From: Arthrobacter sp. SW1
GTDB lineage: Bacteria; Actinomycetota; Actinomycetes; Actinomycetales; Micrococcaceae
Assembly: GCF_001766675.1 (NCBI RefSeq)
Contig: NZ_MJLT01000012.1
Coordinates: forward strand, 62,001 to 126,000
Direction: 5' to 3'
DNA length: 64,000 bases
Of this stretch, positions 1 to 8,038 are shown one piece after another. Each line of letters starts with the position of its first letter. Within the stretch, counting starts at the first letter, position 1. A program made the position numbers and the translations under genes. A model generated the notes under the pieces. It was not told the DNA's origin. It was given only the letters and a program-made list of their open reading frames with translations, and did not search any database.

Positions 1-77
1 TCGAACTCTTCCTCGGACATGTCGAAGGGCGTGCCGTCAGGACGGATCGGCAGGCCGGGCGGCAGGTGGGACGACAT
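1..77 (-). CDS. Unidentified protein, N-terminal fragment
   Basis: An open frame on the minus strand begins with ATG at 77-75 and runs off the left edge after 25 codons. The N-terminus reads MSSHLPPGLPIRPDGTPFDM and continues with an acidic SEEEF stretch. The fragment is too short to assign a family. It is divergent from the LacI regulator that follows, and the shared spacer holds the promoter and operator described at 103-160. Codon use is typical of the neighbours, which supports a real gene, but the identity is unknown. Confidence 0.5.
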   Translation of the reverse strand, partial: MSSHLPPGLPIRPDGTPFDMSEEEF

Positions 78-102
78 TCTTCGACTCTAACCGCTGCGGG
101 CG

Positions 103-160
103 TTGACGCTGCAGAGTGACCGGGGATACAGTTTTCCGGGCTTTGGTTATGCGTATAACC
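103..160 (+). promoter_or_regulatory. Predicted promoter with LacI-type operator for the following regulator
   Basis: TTGACG (103-108) and TACAGT (127-132) sit 18 bp apart and resemble -35 and -10 boxes. Just downstream, 145-160 reads GGTTATGCGTATAACC: six-base inverted arms around a central CG, the usual form of LacI-family operators. An operator right after the expected transcription start would block transcription, so autoregulation by the LacI gene at 250 is the simple reading. This also argues against starting that gene at the TTG at 103. Confidence 0.5.
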
Positions 161-249
161 TCCGTATGTCCAAGGCTTTCACAGCAACTCCTCCGGCAAG
201 GCGGTTTCCGCAGACAGGTACGGCGCAGCAGCATGGGCAGGTACACGGC

Positions 250-1314
250 ATGAGCCGCCCCGGCAACCGCACGGGGCCCACGATGCACGATGTCGCCGCC
301 GCCGCCGGAGTCTCCCAGGCCACCGTCTCCCTGGTCCTCAACGACGCCTCCGGCACCCGCTTCTCCGAAGAGACCCGGCACCGCGTGCAGGAAGCCGCCC
401 GGCAGTTGGGCTACCGCACCAACGCCCACGCCAAGGTCCTGCGGGACGGCGTGGCCGGGATGATCGGCTTCGTGGGCGATTTCGTGGCCACCGCCCCTTT
501 CGCCGGCAAGATCATCGAAGGAGCCCAGGCCCGCGCCTGGGAAGCCGGCCTGCTCCTGCTGACCGTGAACACGGGCGGGGACAAGGAGCTGGAAAAGTCC
601 TCCCTCGACATGATGCTTTCCTACAAGGTGGCCGGCGTTGTTTACGCGGGTATGTACCACCGCCAGCTGGAGGTGCCCGAGGCACTTGGCGAGGTTCCCG
701 CCGTCGTGCTTAATTCGCGGGACCGCAGCGGCAGGCTGCCCGGCATTGCCCCGGACGAAGAGCTGGGCGGGTACACCGCCACCAGGCGGTTGCTCGGCGC
801 CGGACACCGCCGGATCGCGATGATCAACATCGGAAGGCCTGACGACGTGGCCTTGCCGGCCGCCGCCGGGCGCCGTGCCGGGTACCTGCGTGCGCTCGCC
901 GGGGCCGGGATCGACGCCGACCCGCGGCTGCAGTGCGACGGCGGAGGCGAGGTTCCCGACGGCCGCGCGGAAATGCTTCGGCTCATGGCCTTGGACGAGC
1001 CCCCGACGGCCGTGTTCTGCGCCAACGACCGCACCGCGTGGGGCGCCTACCAGGCCCTCGAATCACTGGGACTCAGGGTTCCGCAGGACGTCTCCGTCAT
1101 CGGCTTCGACAACCAGGAAACCCTTGCCCCGAACCTGCGCCCCGGCCTGACCACGCTGGAACTGCCGTTCGTGGAAATGGGCCGCCGCGCCGTCGAACTG
1201 GTCCTTGCCGGAGCCCGGTCCGGCGCCGGCCGTACCGAGCTCCTCGCATGCCCCCTGATCGAACGACAATCGGTCGCGCCACCCCACCCGTCACCCCGCA
1301 GCCGGCGCGCCTGA
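250..1314 (+). CDS. LacI-family transcriptional regulator
   Basis: A 354-residue DNA-binding repressor of the LacI/GalR family. The N-terminal helix-turn-helix lies at about residues 12-32 (MHDVAAAAGVSQATVSLVLN). The rest is a periplasmic-binding-protein-like sensor domain ending with the typical VSVIGFDNQE and TTLELPF segments. I chose ATG 250 because it puts the HTH at the usual distance from the start; an in-frame TTG at 103 and ATG at 166 exist, but they would place the operator at 145-160 inside or at the edge of the gene. It lies 22 bp upstream of a PfkB sugar kinase and an aldo/keto reductase, so it probably controls that sugar-use set. The inducer is not visible from sequence. Confidence 0.88.
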   Translation: MSRPGNRTGPTMHDVAAAAGVSQATVSLVLNDASGTRFSEETRHRVQEAARQLGYRTNAHAKVLRDGVAGMIGFVGDFVATAPFAGKIIEGAQARAWEAGLLLLTVNTGGDKELEKSSLDMMLSYKVAGVVYAGMYHRQLEVPEALGEVPAVVLNSRDRSGRLPGIAPDEELGGYTATRRLLGAGHRRIAMINIGRPDDVALPAAAGRRAGYLRALAGAGIDADPRLQCDGGGEVPDGRAEMLRLMALDEPPTAVFCANDRTAWGAYQALESLGLRVPQDVSVIGFDNQETLAPNLRPGLTTLELPFVEMGRRAVELVLAGARSGAGRTELLACPLIERQSVAPPHPSPRSRRA

Positions 1315-1336
1315 CCCTCCAACAACGAAGGAAACC

Positions 1337-2260
1337 ATGAACCCCACCGAAGCCGTATCGCCCGAGCCGCTCGACGTCGTCGTGGTCGGTGAAGCACTCA
1401 TCGACATCGTCAACGCGCCGGAAGGCCAGACCGAGTACCCCGGGGGCTCTCCGGCGAACGTCGCCTACGGACTGGGCAGGCTGGACGTGAACGTCGGCCT
1501 CCTCACAGCCATCGGCAATGACGAACGCGGCGGAGCGATCGCCGCGCACCTTGAAAGCGCCGGCGTGGTGCTGCTGCCCGGCTCGCAGTCCCTCGCGAAA
1601 ACCGCGACGGCGACCGCCGAGATCGCTGCCGACGGTTCCGCCGAGTACACCTTCGACATCGAATGGGCGCTGCCGCCGGCGGTCCTTCCGTACGCGCCCA
1701 GGATCCTGCACACCGGCTCCATCGCCGCATTCCTGGAGCCCGGCGCGGCCGTGGTGCGGAACCTGCTGGAACAGGCGCAGGGCGGCTGCATGGTGACCTT
1801 CGATCCCAACATCCGCACGGACCTGCTGGGCAGCCACGGCGAGGCGTTGGGAATCTTCGAGGACCTGGTTCCGCTGGCGGACGTGGTGAAGCTCAGCGAT
1901 GACGACGCCGGCTGGCTGTACCCGGACGCCTCCCTCGAGGACGCTGCCGAGCGGATCCTCGGGCTCGGTGCCGAACTGGCCGTGGTCACCCGCGGCGGCA
2001 GCGGCTCCCTGATGGCCACCAAGGGCGGCAAGATCACCGTGCCCGCCGTCCCGTCCGTGGTGGCGGATACGATCGGCGCGGGAGATTCCTACATGTCCGC
2101 GCTCATCATGGGCCTGCTCCTGCGCGGCAGCGAAGGCCTGGCCCCGACCGTCCTGGAACGGATCGGGCAGACCGCGTCCATGGCGGCTTCCATCACTGTT
2201 GGCCGGCCCGGCGCGAACCCGCCCACGCACCGCGAGCTGCTCGCCGGAATGGCGCGCTAG
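1337..2260 (+). CDS. PfkB-family carbohydrate kinase (fructokinase-like)
   Basis: A 307-residue ATP-dependent sugar kinase of the ribokinase/PfkB family. The N-terminal glycine-rich substrate motif is GGSPANVAYGLGRL (about residues 36-49). The C-terminal signature DTIGAGDSYMSALI (about 243-256) carries the catalytic Asp and anion hole. The length matches bacterial fructokinases. A good ribosome site (GAAGGAAACC) precedes ATG 1337. It follows the LacI regulator and is followed after 2 bp by an aldo/keto reductase, so the three are one operon. Fructose is the most likely substrate, but PfkB members cannot be separated reliably by motif alone. Confidence 0.85.
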   Translation: MNPTEAVSPEPLDVVVVGEALIDIVNAPEGQTEYPGGSPANVAYGLGRLDVNVGLLTAIGNDERGGAIAAHLESAGVVLLPGSQSLAKTATATAEIAADGSAEYTFDIEWALPPAVLPYAPRILHTGSIAAFLEPGAAVVRNLLEQAQGGCMVTFDPNIRTDLLGSHGEALGIFEDLVPLADVVKLSDDDAGWLYPDASLEDAAERILGLGAELAVVTRGGSGSLMATKGGKITVPAVPSVVADTIGAGDSYMSALIMGLLLRGSEGLAPTVLERIGQTASMAASITVGRPGANPPTHRELLAGMAR

Positions 2261-2262
2261 CC

Positions 2263-3261
2263 ATGGAGTACCGCAAGCTCGGAGCGAGCGGCATGTACGT
2301 CAGCGCCATCGCCCTGGGGAACTGGGCCACGCATGGCGAAACCGTGGAGCAGGACCTGGCCACGGAGTGCGTCCGGACGGCCCTGGACCTGGGAATCACC
2401 ACATTCGACACCGCGGATGCCTATGCGGGAACCAAGGCGGAGTCCATGCTCGGTGAGGCCTTGAAGGGCGTCCGGCGCGAAGGCGTGGAAATCATGACCA
2501 AGGCCTACTTCCCGACAGGTCCGGGGAAGAACGACCGCGGCCTGTCCCGCAAGCACCTCATGGAATCGATCAACGGTTCCCTGCGCCGCCTGCAAACGGA
2601 CTACGTTGACGTCTACCAGGCCCACCGTTATGACTACGAAACCCCGTTGGAAGAAACCATGAGGGCGTTCGCGGACATTGTGCGGGCCGGCAAGGCGCAC
2701 TACATCGGCGTATCCGAGTGGACCGTGGAGGAGATCCGGGCCGGTGCCGGGCTCGCCGCGGACCTGGGCATCCAGCTCGTCTCCAACCAGCCGCAGTACA
2801 ACATGCTGTGGCGGGTGATCGAAGCGGAAGTGGTGCCCGCGTGCGAGGAATTGGGACTCAGCCAGGTGTGCTGGTCGCCCCTCGCCCAGGGCGTGCTGAG
2901 CGGAAAGTACGACGGCGGCCGTTCGGTTCCGGCCTCGGCCCGCTTCAGCGACAAGGACGGTGCCCTCAAAACCGAACACCGCTTCATGCAGCCGGAGGTG
3001 CTGGAGCGTGTGGAGAAACTGAAGCCCATCGCGGACGGCCTGGGTGTTCCTTTGGCGACGCTGGCCGTGGCCTGGGTGCTGGCGAATCCGAACGTGTCCG
3101 CGGCGATCGTGGGGGCAAGCAGGCCGGAACAGCTCGAAGACACCGTCAAGGCCGCAGAACTGGTCCTGGAACCGGCGGTCCTCGCGGCCATCGATGAGGC
3201 CCTGGGCGACGTGGTGGAACGCGATCCGTCGAAAGTGGAATCCTTCCTCACTCGCCCCTGA
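2263..3261 (+). CDS. Aldo/keto reductase (potassium-channel beta-subunit-like)
   Basis: A 332-residue NAD(P)H-dependent oxidoreductase with the AKR TIM-barrel. Visible catalytic residues are Asp49 and Tyr54 in FDTADAYAG, the Lys in IMTKAYFP and the His in VYQAHRYDYE. The C-terminal AAIVGASRPEQLEDTVKA is the cofactor-phosphate segment of the AKR6/12-like group. It starts 2 bp after the stop of the sugar kinase and is probably translated with it. In this setting it may reduce or oxidise a sugar-derived carbonyl; the substrate is an inference only. Confidence 0.88.
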   Translation: MEYRKLGASGMYVSAIALGNWATHGETVEQDLATECVRTALDLGITTFDTADAYAGTKAESMLGEALKGVRREGVEIMTKAYFPTGPGKNDRGLSRKHLMESINGSLRRLQTDYVDVYQAHRYDYETPLEETMRAFADIVRAGKAHYIGVSEWTVEEIRAGAGLAADLGIQLVSNQPQYNMLWRVIEAEVVPACEELGLSQVCWSPLAQGVLSGKYDGGRSVPASARFSDKDGALKTEHRFMQPEVLERVEKLKPIADGLGVPLATLAVAWVLANPNVSAAIVGASRPEQLEDTVKAAELVLEPAVLAAIDEALGDVVERDPSKVESFLTRP

Positions 3262-3279
3262 ACCCCGCCGGGCCCGGCG

Positions 3280-4209
3280 CTACTGTACTTGGCGCGGGCG
3301 GCGGCGGGTGAGCCCGACGCCCACCAGGCACACCACGCCGCCGATCAGTCCCCAGACGGTGGGAACCTCATTGAGCAGCGCCCAGGAGATCAGGATGGTG
3401 GTCCCCGGGACCAGGTACGTGGTGGCGGCGAGCTTGCCTGCCTCGATCAGGGACAGGGCGTAGGCCCAGGTGGTGAACGCGATGGCCGTGGGGAAGATGC
3501 CCAGGTAGACCAGCCCGAGGGTTGCGGGCAGGGGCGCGGCCTGGACTTCGGTGACGAGTTGGCCGGCCCACGGCAGGCAGCAGACCGCGCCCACCATGAT
3601 CCCGAACCAAGTGGCCTGTGCTGCCGTGAATTTCCGCAGCACAGGTTTCTGGACGATCACGCTGACCGAGGCGAGCACCGCCGCAAGCAGGCACAACAGC
3701 ACTCCGGCGACGTCCGCCGTCGAGCGCTGGCCGGAACCCAAGGCGATCATCGCCACCCCGCCGAATGCCACGGCGCTGCCGATGATCAGCCAGCGCGGGA
3801 AGCCTTCCTTCAGGATGACGCCGGCCAGGACCGCGATGAGGATGGGCGAAACGTTGATGAGCATGGCGCTGGTCCCGGCATCCAGCATGTGTTCGGCCGC
3901 GTTCAGTGCCACGTTATAGCCGGCGAACCACATCACCCCATAGGCCAGGATGGGCCACCATTCGCGGCCTTTCGGCCAGGCTTTGATGGTGGGCAGGACC
4001 ACCGCGCCAAGCACGACGGCGGCCACCGCGAGGCGGCCGAGCGTCAGCGGGCCGGGGGAGAAGCTCGGCCCGACCGCCCGGATGCCGACGAAGGCCGAAG
4101 CCCACAGGATGACGGTAATGACGACGGCGGCGATGCCGGCTTTGCTGATGCCCTGGCTGCCGGTGGGCGCCATGTGTTCGGGGCTGGTGGTGGATGCGCT
4201 TGTGGCCAT
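3280..4209 (-). CDS. EamA/DMT-superfamily transporter
   Basis: A 309-residue inner-membrane protein with about ten hydrophobic segments arranged as two EamA repeats, as in the drug/metabolite transporter family of metabolite and amino-acid exporters. Charged residues cluster in a short C-terminal RRRPRQVQ tail. It is convergent with the aldo/keto reductase. No ribosome site precedes ATG 4209; instead TAGTTT (4221-4216, minus strand) lies exactly 6 bp upstream of the start, which suggests a leaderless transcript. The transported compound is not predictable. Confidence 0.88.
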   Translation of the reverse strand: MATSASTTSPEHMAPTGSQGISKAGIAAVVITVILWASAFVGIRAVGPSFSPGPLTLGRLAVAAVVLGAVVLPTIKAWPKGREWWPILAYGVMWFAGYNVALNAAEHMLDAGTSAMLINVSPILIAVLAGVILKEGFPRWLIIGSAVAFGGVAMIALGSGQRSTADVAGVLLCLLAAVLASVSVIVQKPVLRKFTAAQATWFGIMVGAVCCLPWAGQLVTEVQAAPLPATLGLVYLGIFPTAIAFTTWAYALSLIEAGKLAATTYLVPGTTILISWALLNEVPTVWGLIGGVVCLVGVGLTRRRPRQVQ

Positions 4210-4340
4210 GCAGCCAAACTATCGCCGGCCACTGACATTTGGCGCGCGATTTCCGGACGTCCTACCGCAAGAAAGCGCCAAGTTTGCGCCACGACCTGAT
4301 GCCCTCCTGAGGGGCACCGGATGTCGTTCCAGGCGCCGAT

Positions 4341-4370
4341 TTGGGAAATCCCGCATCCATGCTCTAAAGT
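4341..4370 (+). promoter_or_regulatory. Predicted tRNA promoter
   Basis: TTGGGA (4341-4346) and TAAAGT (4365-4370) are separated by 18 bp and lie about 80 bp before the tRNA-Glu. The -10 box overlaps a short perfect inverted repeat, CTCTAAA-GT-TTTAGAG (4362-4377). This is the only plausible promoter ahead of the three tRNA genes, which are likely one transcript. Confidence 0.4.
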
Positions 4371-4450
4371 TTTAGAGTCCAGTTCGGACAAGCGACCACG
4401 CGGGAATGATTCCTAGGGATCCTTTCTGCCGCGAATCCGGATTGTTCCAG

Positions 4451-4523
4451 GCCCCCATCGTCTAGCGGCCTAGGACACCGCCCTTTCACGGCGGCGGCAC
4501 GGGTTCGAATCCCGTTGGGGGTA
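4451..4523 (+). tRNA. tRNA-Glu (TTC)
   Basis: The sequence folds as a standard cloverleaf. The acceptor stem GCCCCCA pairs with TGGGGGT and the anticodon stem CCGCC/GGCGG closes the loop CTTTCAC. Anticodon TTC is at 4485-4487. The T-arm is ACGGG-TTCGAAT-CCCGT. No CCA is encoded. Confidence 0.96.
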
Positions 4524-4607
4524 CGCAAGGAAGTGGTCAAAGCGGTCTGAAAAGTCTGCTAGGCTGGAAGCCTTGAAAAACGCGGTAGAGATACCGCAAA
4601 CAAGCAA

Positions 4608-4681
4608 GGCCCTGTAGCGCAGTTGGTTAGCGCGCCGCCCTGTCACGGCGGAGGTCGCGGGTTCAAGTCCCGTCAGGGTCG
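4608..4681 (+). tRNA. tRNA-Asp (GTC)
   Basis: Cloverleaf with acceptor stem GGCCCTG/CAGGGTC, D-arm GCGC/GCGC, anticodon stem CCGCC/GGCGG and loop CTGTCAC with anticodon GTC at 4642-4644. The T-loop is TTCAAGT. CCA is not encoded. It lies 84 bp after tRNA-Glu. Confidence 0.96.
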
Positions 4682-4730
4682 CTCTGGTGGCCGGAAGAGA
4701 TTCCGGCTATCACGGTGATAAAACACCTCA

Positions 4731-4806
4731 GGCTCTGTAGCTCAGTTGGTAGAGCGTTCGACTGAAAATCGAAAGGTCACCGGATCGACGCCGGTCGGAG
4801 CCACCA
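4731..4806 (+). tRNA. tRNA-Phe (GAA) with encoded CCA
   Basis: A 76-nt cloverleaf: acceptor GGCTCTG/CGGAGCC, D-arm GCTC/GAGC, anticodon stem TTCGA/TCGAA with loop CTGAAAA and anticodon GAA at 4764-4766. CCA is encoded at 4804-4806, unlike the other two tRNAs here. The T-loop reads ATCGACG, so position 54 is A instead of the near-universal T. The T-stem itself is perfectly paired. Confidence 0.95.
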
Positions 4807-4811
4807 CTGGG

Positions 4812-4848
4812 AAGCATCAATTCTTCGGAATTGGTGCTTTTCTTCTTT
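4812..4848 (+). terminator. Rho-independent terminator of the tRNA cluster
   Basis: A 12-bp stem with one G-T wobble closes a TTCG tetraloop (4824-4827) and is followed by TTTTCTTCTTT. It starts 6 bp after the CCA of tRNA-Phe. This is the most classical terminator in the window. Confidence 0.9.
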
Positions 4849-4901
4849 AACCGCTGTTTTCCAGGCGTGGTGCCTTGTGGCTTTTCCGGGATGACAGTCT
4901 T

Positions 4902-5777
4902 ATGGAGGACATGCCCATCACCCTGAGCACTCCTGCGGCCGCGGCCTTGCCGGAAGTGATCGACGCCCTTTCAGTGTGGCAACAGGACGGCCTGCCATTC
5001 CAGCTGCACCCCGGTGATCTGGGATGGGCCTGGCAGATCGGGGCGCCGGCGCTGGCAGCACGGGTCCGTGCCTGGCGCCGGGACGGGCAGATCGCCGCCG
5101 TGGGGTTCCTGGATGGAGCTGCCCTCCTGCGACTGGCGATCGCGCCGGAGGCGGGCAACGACGAGCAACTCGCAGATGCGATGCTCCACGATGTTTCCAA
5201 TCCACGGCAGGGAGTCCTTCCCGCAGGCCCCGCGTCTATTGAAGCCGGCTTCGGCGAAGCCCTGAGGGGGCGGCTGCGAAACTCAGGATGGACCGCAGGC
5301 GAGGCGTGGACGCCGTTGACGCGCGATCTGGCCGGATCCGTGCCGGAGTGCGGGCTCCGCATCGAGACAGTCGGGCCCGCACTCGCCACGGCGCGGAGAA
5401 TGGTCCAGAACGCCGCATTCAGCAGCCGGAATTTCACCGAAGAACGGTGGCATGCGATGGCGGCGGGATACGCCTACCGTTCGGCACGCTGCCTGCTTGC
5501 CTATGATGCCGCAGGCACCGCCGTCGCAACCGCCACCGTATGGTCAGCGGGTCCGGGCCGTCCGGGCCTGCTCGAACCGATGGGCGTGCATGATGGGCAT
5601 AGGGGGCATGGCTATGGCACGGCGATCACTCTGGCCGCTGCTTCAGCCCTGAGGGAGATGGGCGCCTCTGCAGCCCACGTGTACGCCGAGGCCTCCAACA
5701 CCGCCGCCGTGGCGACGTACAGTTCCGCCGGATTTGTCCGCGGGCCGGACTCCCCGGATTTCCACCGGGACGGATAA
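4902..5777 (+). CDS. GNAT-family N-acetyltransferase
   Basis: A 291-residue protein whose C-terminal half is a GNAT domain: LEPMGVHDGHRGHGYGTA carries the acetyl-CoA pyrophosphate loop (HRGHGYG), followed by the ASNTAAVATYSSAGFV helix. The N-terminal half looks like a second, degenerate acyltransferase-like or lid region. The start is uncertain: TTG 4875, ATG 4902 and ATG 4911 are in frame; GGAGG lies only 2 bp before ATG 4911, too close for good use. The acceptor substrate is unknown. It stands alone between the tRNA terminator and a lipoprotein gene. Confidence 0.8.
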   Translation: MEDMPITLSTPAAAALPEVIDALSVWQQDGLPFQLHPGDLGWAWQIGAPALAARVRAWRRDGQIAAVGFLDGAALLRLAIAPEAGNDEQLADAMLHDVSNPRQGVLPAGPASIEAGFGEALRGRLRNSGWTAGEAWTPLTRDLAGSVPECGLRIETVGPALATARRMVQNAAFSSRNFTEERWHAMAAGYAYRSARCLLAYDAAGTAVATATVWSAGPGRPGLLEPMGVHDGHRGHGYGTAITLAAASALREMGASAAHVYAEASNTAAVATYSSAGFVRGPDSPDFHRDG

Positions 5778-5879
5778 GGGTGTGCCCTTCGCTTCCGACC
5801 CGGTCCCTGTTCAGCGCGGACCGGCAGGCGTATTCTTTCCTCGCCGACACTCCGGGCGGTACCGAAATGGGGGAGAACA

Positions 5880-6332
5880 ATGAAGACCACATCCCGGCTT
5901 TGGCTTGCTTTGTCACTTGCGGCGGCCATGCTGCTGAGCGCCTGCTCGCTTCCCGCACCGGCGGGGCAGCAAAGCCCGGCGCCGTCCTCGGAACCTGCTC
6001 CGGCTGAATCCTCCCCTGGCACCAGCGGCGACGGGCTGGCCGGTGGCTTCGGCTCGATGAACGAAGCCTGTGTTTCCGTCAGCGCCACGTTCCTGAGCAT
6101 CTCCATCCTGCCGTTGGCCGGGTTGGTGGGCGGAAAAGCCGAGGATGTGAAGAAGGCGCAGGACGAACTCGCCAAACTCCAGGGCAAAGTGCCGGAGGAA
6201 TTGAAACCGCACTTCGACAAGCTCAAGGCCTTCATCGATTCGGCCGGTTCGGATTTCAACAAGTACGGAAGCGACGAGTTCGGGAAGCTCTCGAAGCCGA
6301 TCGAGGAATGGATCGACAAGAACTGCAAGTAG
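5880..6332 (+). CDS. Small predicted lipoprotein of unknown function
   Basis: A 150-residue secreted protein. The N-terminus is a type II signal peptide with lipobox LLSAC at residues 18-22, then a Pro/Ala/Ser-rich linker. The mature part is helical with many Lys/Glu, including KAEDVKKAQDELAKLQGKVP and a C-terminal EWIDKNCK. GGGGGAGAACA gives a good ribosome site before ATG 5880. It precedes the envelope-stress operon by 74 bp in the same direction and may be co-expressed with it. I recognise no domain. Confidence 0.75.
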   Translation: MKTTSRLWLALSLAAAMLLSACSLPAPAGQQSPAPSSEPAPAESSPGTSGDGLAGGFGSMNEACVSVSATFLSISILPLAGLVGGKAEDVKKAQDELAKLQGKVPEELKPHFDKLKAFIDSAGSDFNKYGSDEFGKLSKPIEEWIDKNCK

Positions 6333-6406
6333 GCTGCCGGGCCAGCCCCCATCCTGTCGCAGCCACGCGTTAGGGTTGTAGGCAGGACTAGGGGAAGGGC
6401 GCAGAC

Positions 6407-6841
6407 ATGGAAACCGGCATGGAACATGAACTCGCAGAAGAACAGCCCGCAGGAACGGGCCGCACTGTCATCTCCGACTCCGCCGTAGCCAAGGTTGCAG
6501 GAATCGCGGCGAAAACCGTGGCCGGTGTCTACTCGCTCGGCTCCGGGCCCTCCCGTGCGCTCGGCGCCATCCGGGACGCCGTGGGCAGTTCGGACCATGC
6601 CGCCGGTGTTCGGGCCGAAGTCGGCGAAACCCAGGTGGCCGTGGACATCAACCTTGTAGCCGTCTATGGCTACCCGCTGCACGATGTGGCCAACCAGGTC
6701 CGGGCCGCCGTCTACCGGGCCGTGGAGCGCCTGGTGGGCCTGCAGGTCATCGAAGTGAACATCGAAATCAACGACGTCTACATCGCCCCGCCCGCCAAAC
6801 CCGGCGGCAAGTCCGGCACCGAAAGGGAGGCCCTGCAGTGA
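6407..6841 (+). CDS. Asp23/Gls24-family envelope stress protein
   Basis: A 144-residue protein of the Asp23/Gls24 (DUF322) family, known in Gram-positive bacteria as alkaline-shock or general-stress proteins that coat the inner face of the membrane. The diagnostic part is ISDSAVAKVAGIAAKTVAGV (about 23-42), followed by VAVDINLVAVYGYPLHDVANQVRAAVYRAVERLVGLQVIEVNIEINDVYI. GGGGAAGGG precedes ATG 6407. First of five tightly overlapping genes ending with the membrane anchor at 8035-8646. Confidence 0.92.
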   Translation: METGMEHELAEEQPAGTGRTVISDSAVAKVAGIAAKTVAGVYSLGSGPSRALGAIRDAVGSSDHAAGVRAEVGETQVAVDINLVAVYGYPLHDVANQVRAAVYRAVERLVGLQVIEVNIEINDVYIAPPAKPGGKSGTEREALQ

Positions 6842-7029
6842 ACATGACCGTGGTCGGCATCGGAATCGGTGCTTTTGTGGCTTTCATGTCCTTCCAGTTC
6901 GGCCTGTGGGGTTTCCTGGTGTCCTTGCTCTTCATGGGCGTCGGTGCGCTCCTGGGCCGTGCCGCGGACGGGAAGCTTGACCTGCGCAGCGTGCTGGACG
7001 CCATCACCGGCCGGCGCTCGTCGTCATGA
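6838..7029 (+). CDS. Small DUF2273-like membrane protein
   Basis: A 63-residue protein with two hydrophobic segments (VVGIGIGAFVAFMSF and WGFLVSLLFMGVGALLG) and a basic C-terminus. The size, topology and position match the DUF2273 proteins that accompany Asp23 operons. GTG 6838 overlaps the previous stop by four bases; ATG 6844 is an alternative start two codons on. It probably helps to hold the Asp23 layer at the membrane, by analogy only. Confidence 0.8.
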   Translation: MNMTVVGIGIGAFVAFMSFQFGLWGFLVSLLFMGVGALLGRAADGKLDLRSVLDAITGRRSSS

Positions 7030-7412
7030 GCGCAGCCTCTGTGGCCGCCCCGCAGCTTTCCCCGGCCCTGGCGGGCCACAACCGGATCAGCACCCAGGCG
7101 CTGACCTCGCTGGCGCGCGAGGCCGCCGCCGAGGCGCTCGGCGTGCATGCCCATGATGTCCGTGTGGACTGGGCGGACGACGGCGGACTGCTGGCTTTGT
7201 CGATCGTGGCACCGGTCAATATTCCATCTTTGGCCGAGGTGCTCCGTGATCCTGGCCGGGTGCCGGCTATTGGCGGCTCGGTCCGGGACCGCGCGGTGGC
7301 GGCCAAGACAAGCATCCTCCGGCGGGTCACCGAACTGAGCGGCTCAATGCTGAGCCGCGTGGATATCAGGATCAGCGGAGTCCGGGTGGCCGAGGGAGGG
7401 CGGGTTCAATGA
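7026..7412 (+). CDS. Second Asp23/Gls24-like protein
   Basis: A 128-residue soluble protein, overlapping both neighbours by 4 bp. It has the alternating beta pattern of the Asp23 fold: VRVDWADDGGLLALSIVAPV, then RDRAVAAKTSILRRVTELSG and a final strand SRVDIRISGVRV. It lacks the strong N-terminal signature of the first copy and is a diverged paralogue. Its position between DUF2273 and DUF6286 proteins is the standard actinobacterial order. Confidence 0.72.
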   Translation: MSAASVAAPQLSPALAGHNRISTQALTSLAREAAAEALGVHAHDVRVDWADDGGLLALSIVAPVNIPSLAEVLRDPGRVPAIGGSVRDRAVAAKTSILRRVTELSGSMLSRVDIRISGVRVAEGGRVQ

Positions 7413-8038
7413 GCACAAGGAACGGCCTGCCACGGGCTGGCGGCCCGGAAACGGACATGCGCAATGATCCCGGGGTCCGCACTATCCTGCGCCGGGAAAC
7501 ACGTTCGTCCCGTGCTGCGGCTGCCGGTGTTGCTGCGGTTCTCGTCATCGCCGTCTGCATTTACGGGTTGCTGGAGTCCGCCCTTCGCGCCATCGGACAG
7601 CCTCCCTGGCTGATCGATCCGCAGACCGCCGCCGAACGGATTGTTGCCCTCCCCGCCGGCGTCCCGCCGCTGCTGCTGGGCGTGCTCGGCATGGTCCTTG
7701 CAGTGTGTGGCCTGGCCTTCCTGCTGAACGCCGTGCTTCCCGGCAAGCGCGCACGGCATCTCATCGATGATCCCCGGGTGGCCGTTGTGGTGGACGACGA
7801 AGTCATCGCTTCGGCCCTCGCCCGGCGTGCCCGTGCCGCCGCGAACGTCACCCAGGAACAGGTGATGGTGGTGGTTTCGCAACGGCTGGTGGTGGTCAAC
7901 GTGCGGCCGACCTCCGGGGTTCCGGTCCAGGAAGAGCGCGTGCTGTCCGCCGTCGAGGACGAACTCCGGTCCATGGCACCCGAGCCCATGCCGGCAATCC
8001 GGGTGAACATCGCGGAGTCGGGGGTGATCGGCGCGTGA
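7409..8038 (+). CDS. DUF6286-like membrane protein of the Asp23 operon
   Basis: A 209-residue protein with two predicted transmembrane helices (about residues 36-58 and 88-110), then a C-terminal cytoplasmic domain: DPRVAVVVDDEVIASALARRARAAANV and QEQVMVVVSQRLVVVNVRPT. The latter has the same strand-helix-strand feel as Asp23. ATG 7409 overlaps the preceding gene by 4 bp. Such proteins are conserved in actinobacterial Asp23 clusters; a molecular role is not established. Assignment to DUF6286 is from memory of the family. Confidence 0.68.
   Translation: MSTRNGLPRAGGPETDMRNDPGVRTILRRETRSSRAAAAGVAAVLVIAVCIYGLLESALRAIGQPPWLIDPQTAAERIVALPAGVPPLLLGVLGMVLAVCGLAFLLNAVLPGKRARHLIDDPRVAVVVDDEVIASALARRARAAANVTQEQVMVVVSQRLVVVNVRPTSGVPVQEERVLSAVEDELRSMAPEPMPAIRVNIAESGVIGA

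Noticed and set aside
37..807. 256-residue minus-strand open frame over the first LacI gene
   Set aside because: It lies opposite a clear LacI gene, is rich in Gly/His/Val low-complexity sequence, and has no motif. GC-rich third positions keep antisense frames open.
3289..4299. 336-residue plus-strand frame opposite the DMT transporter
   Set aside because: Composition (Asp/His/Gly/Gln-rich, no hydrophobic core) is that of an antisense shadow; the minus strand encodes a convincing ten-helix protein.
4451..4848. tRNA cluster as an integration site
   Set aside because: No integrase and no repeated tRNA 3' end was found in the window; the genes to the right look like ordinary core genes.
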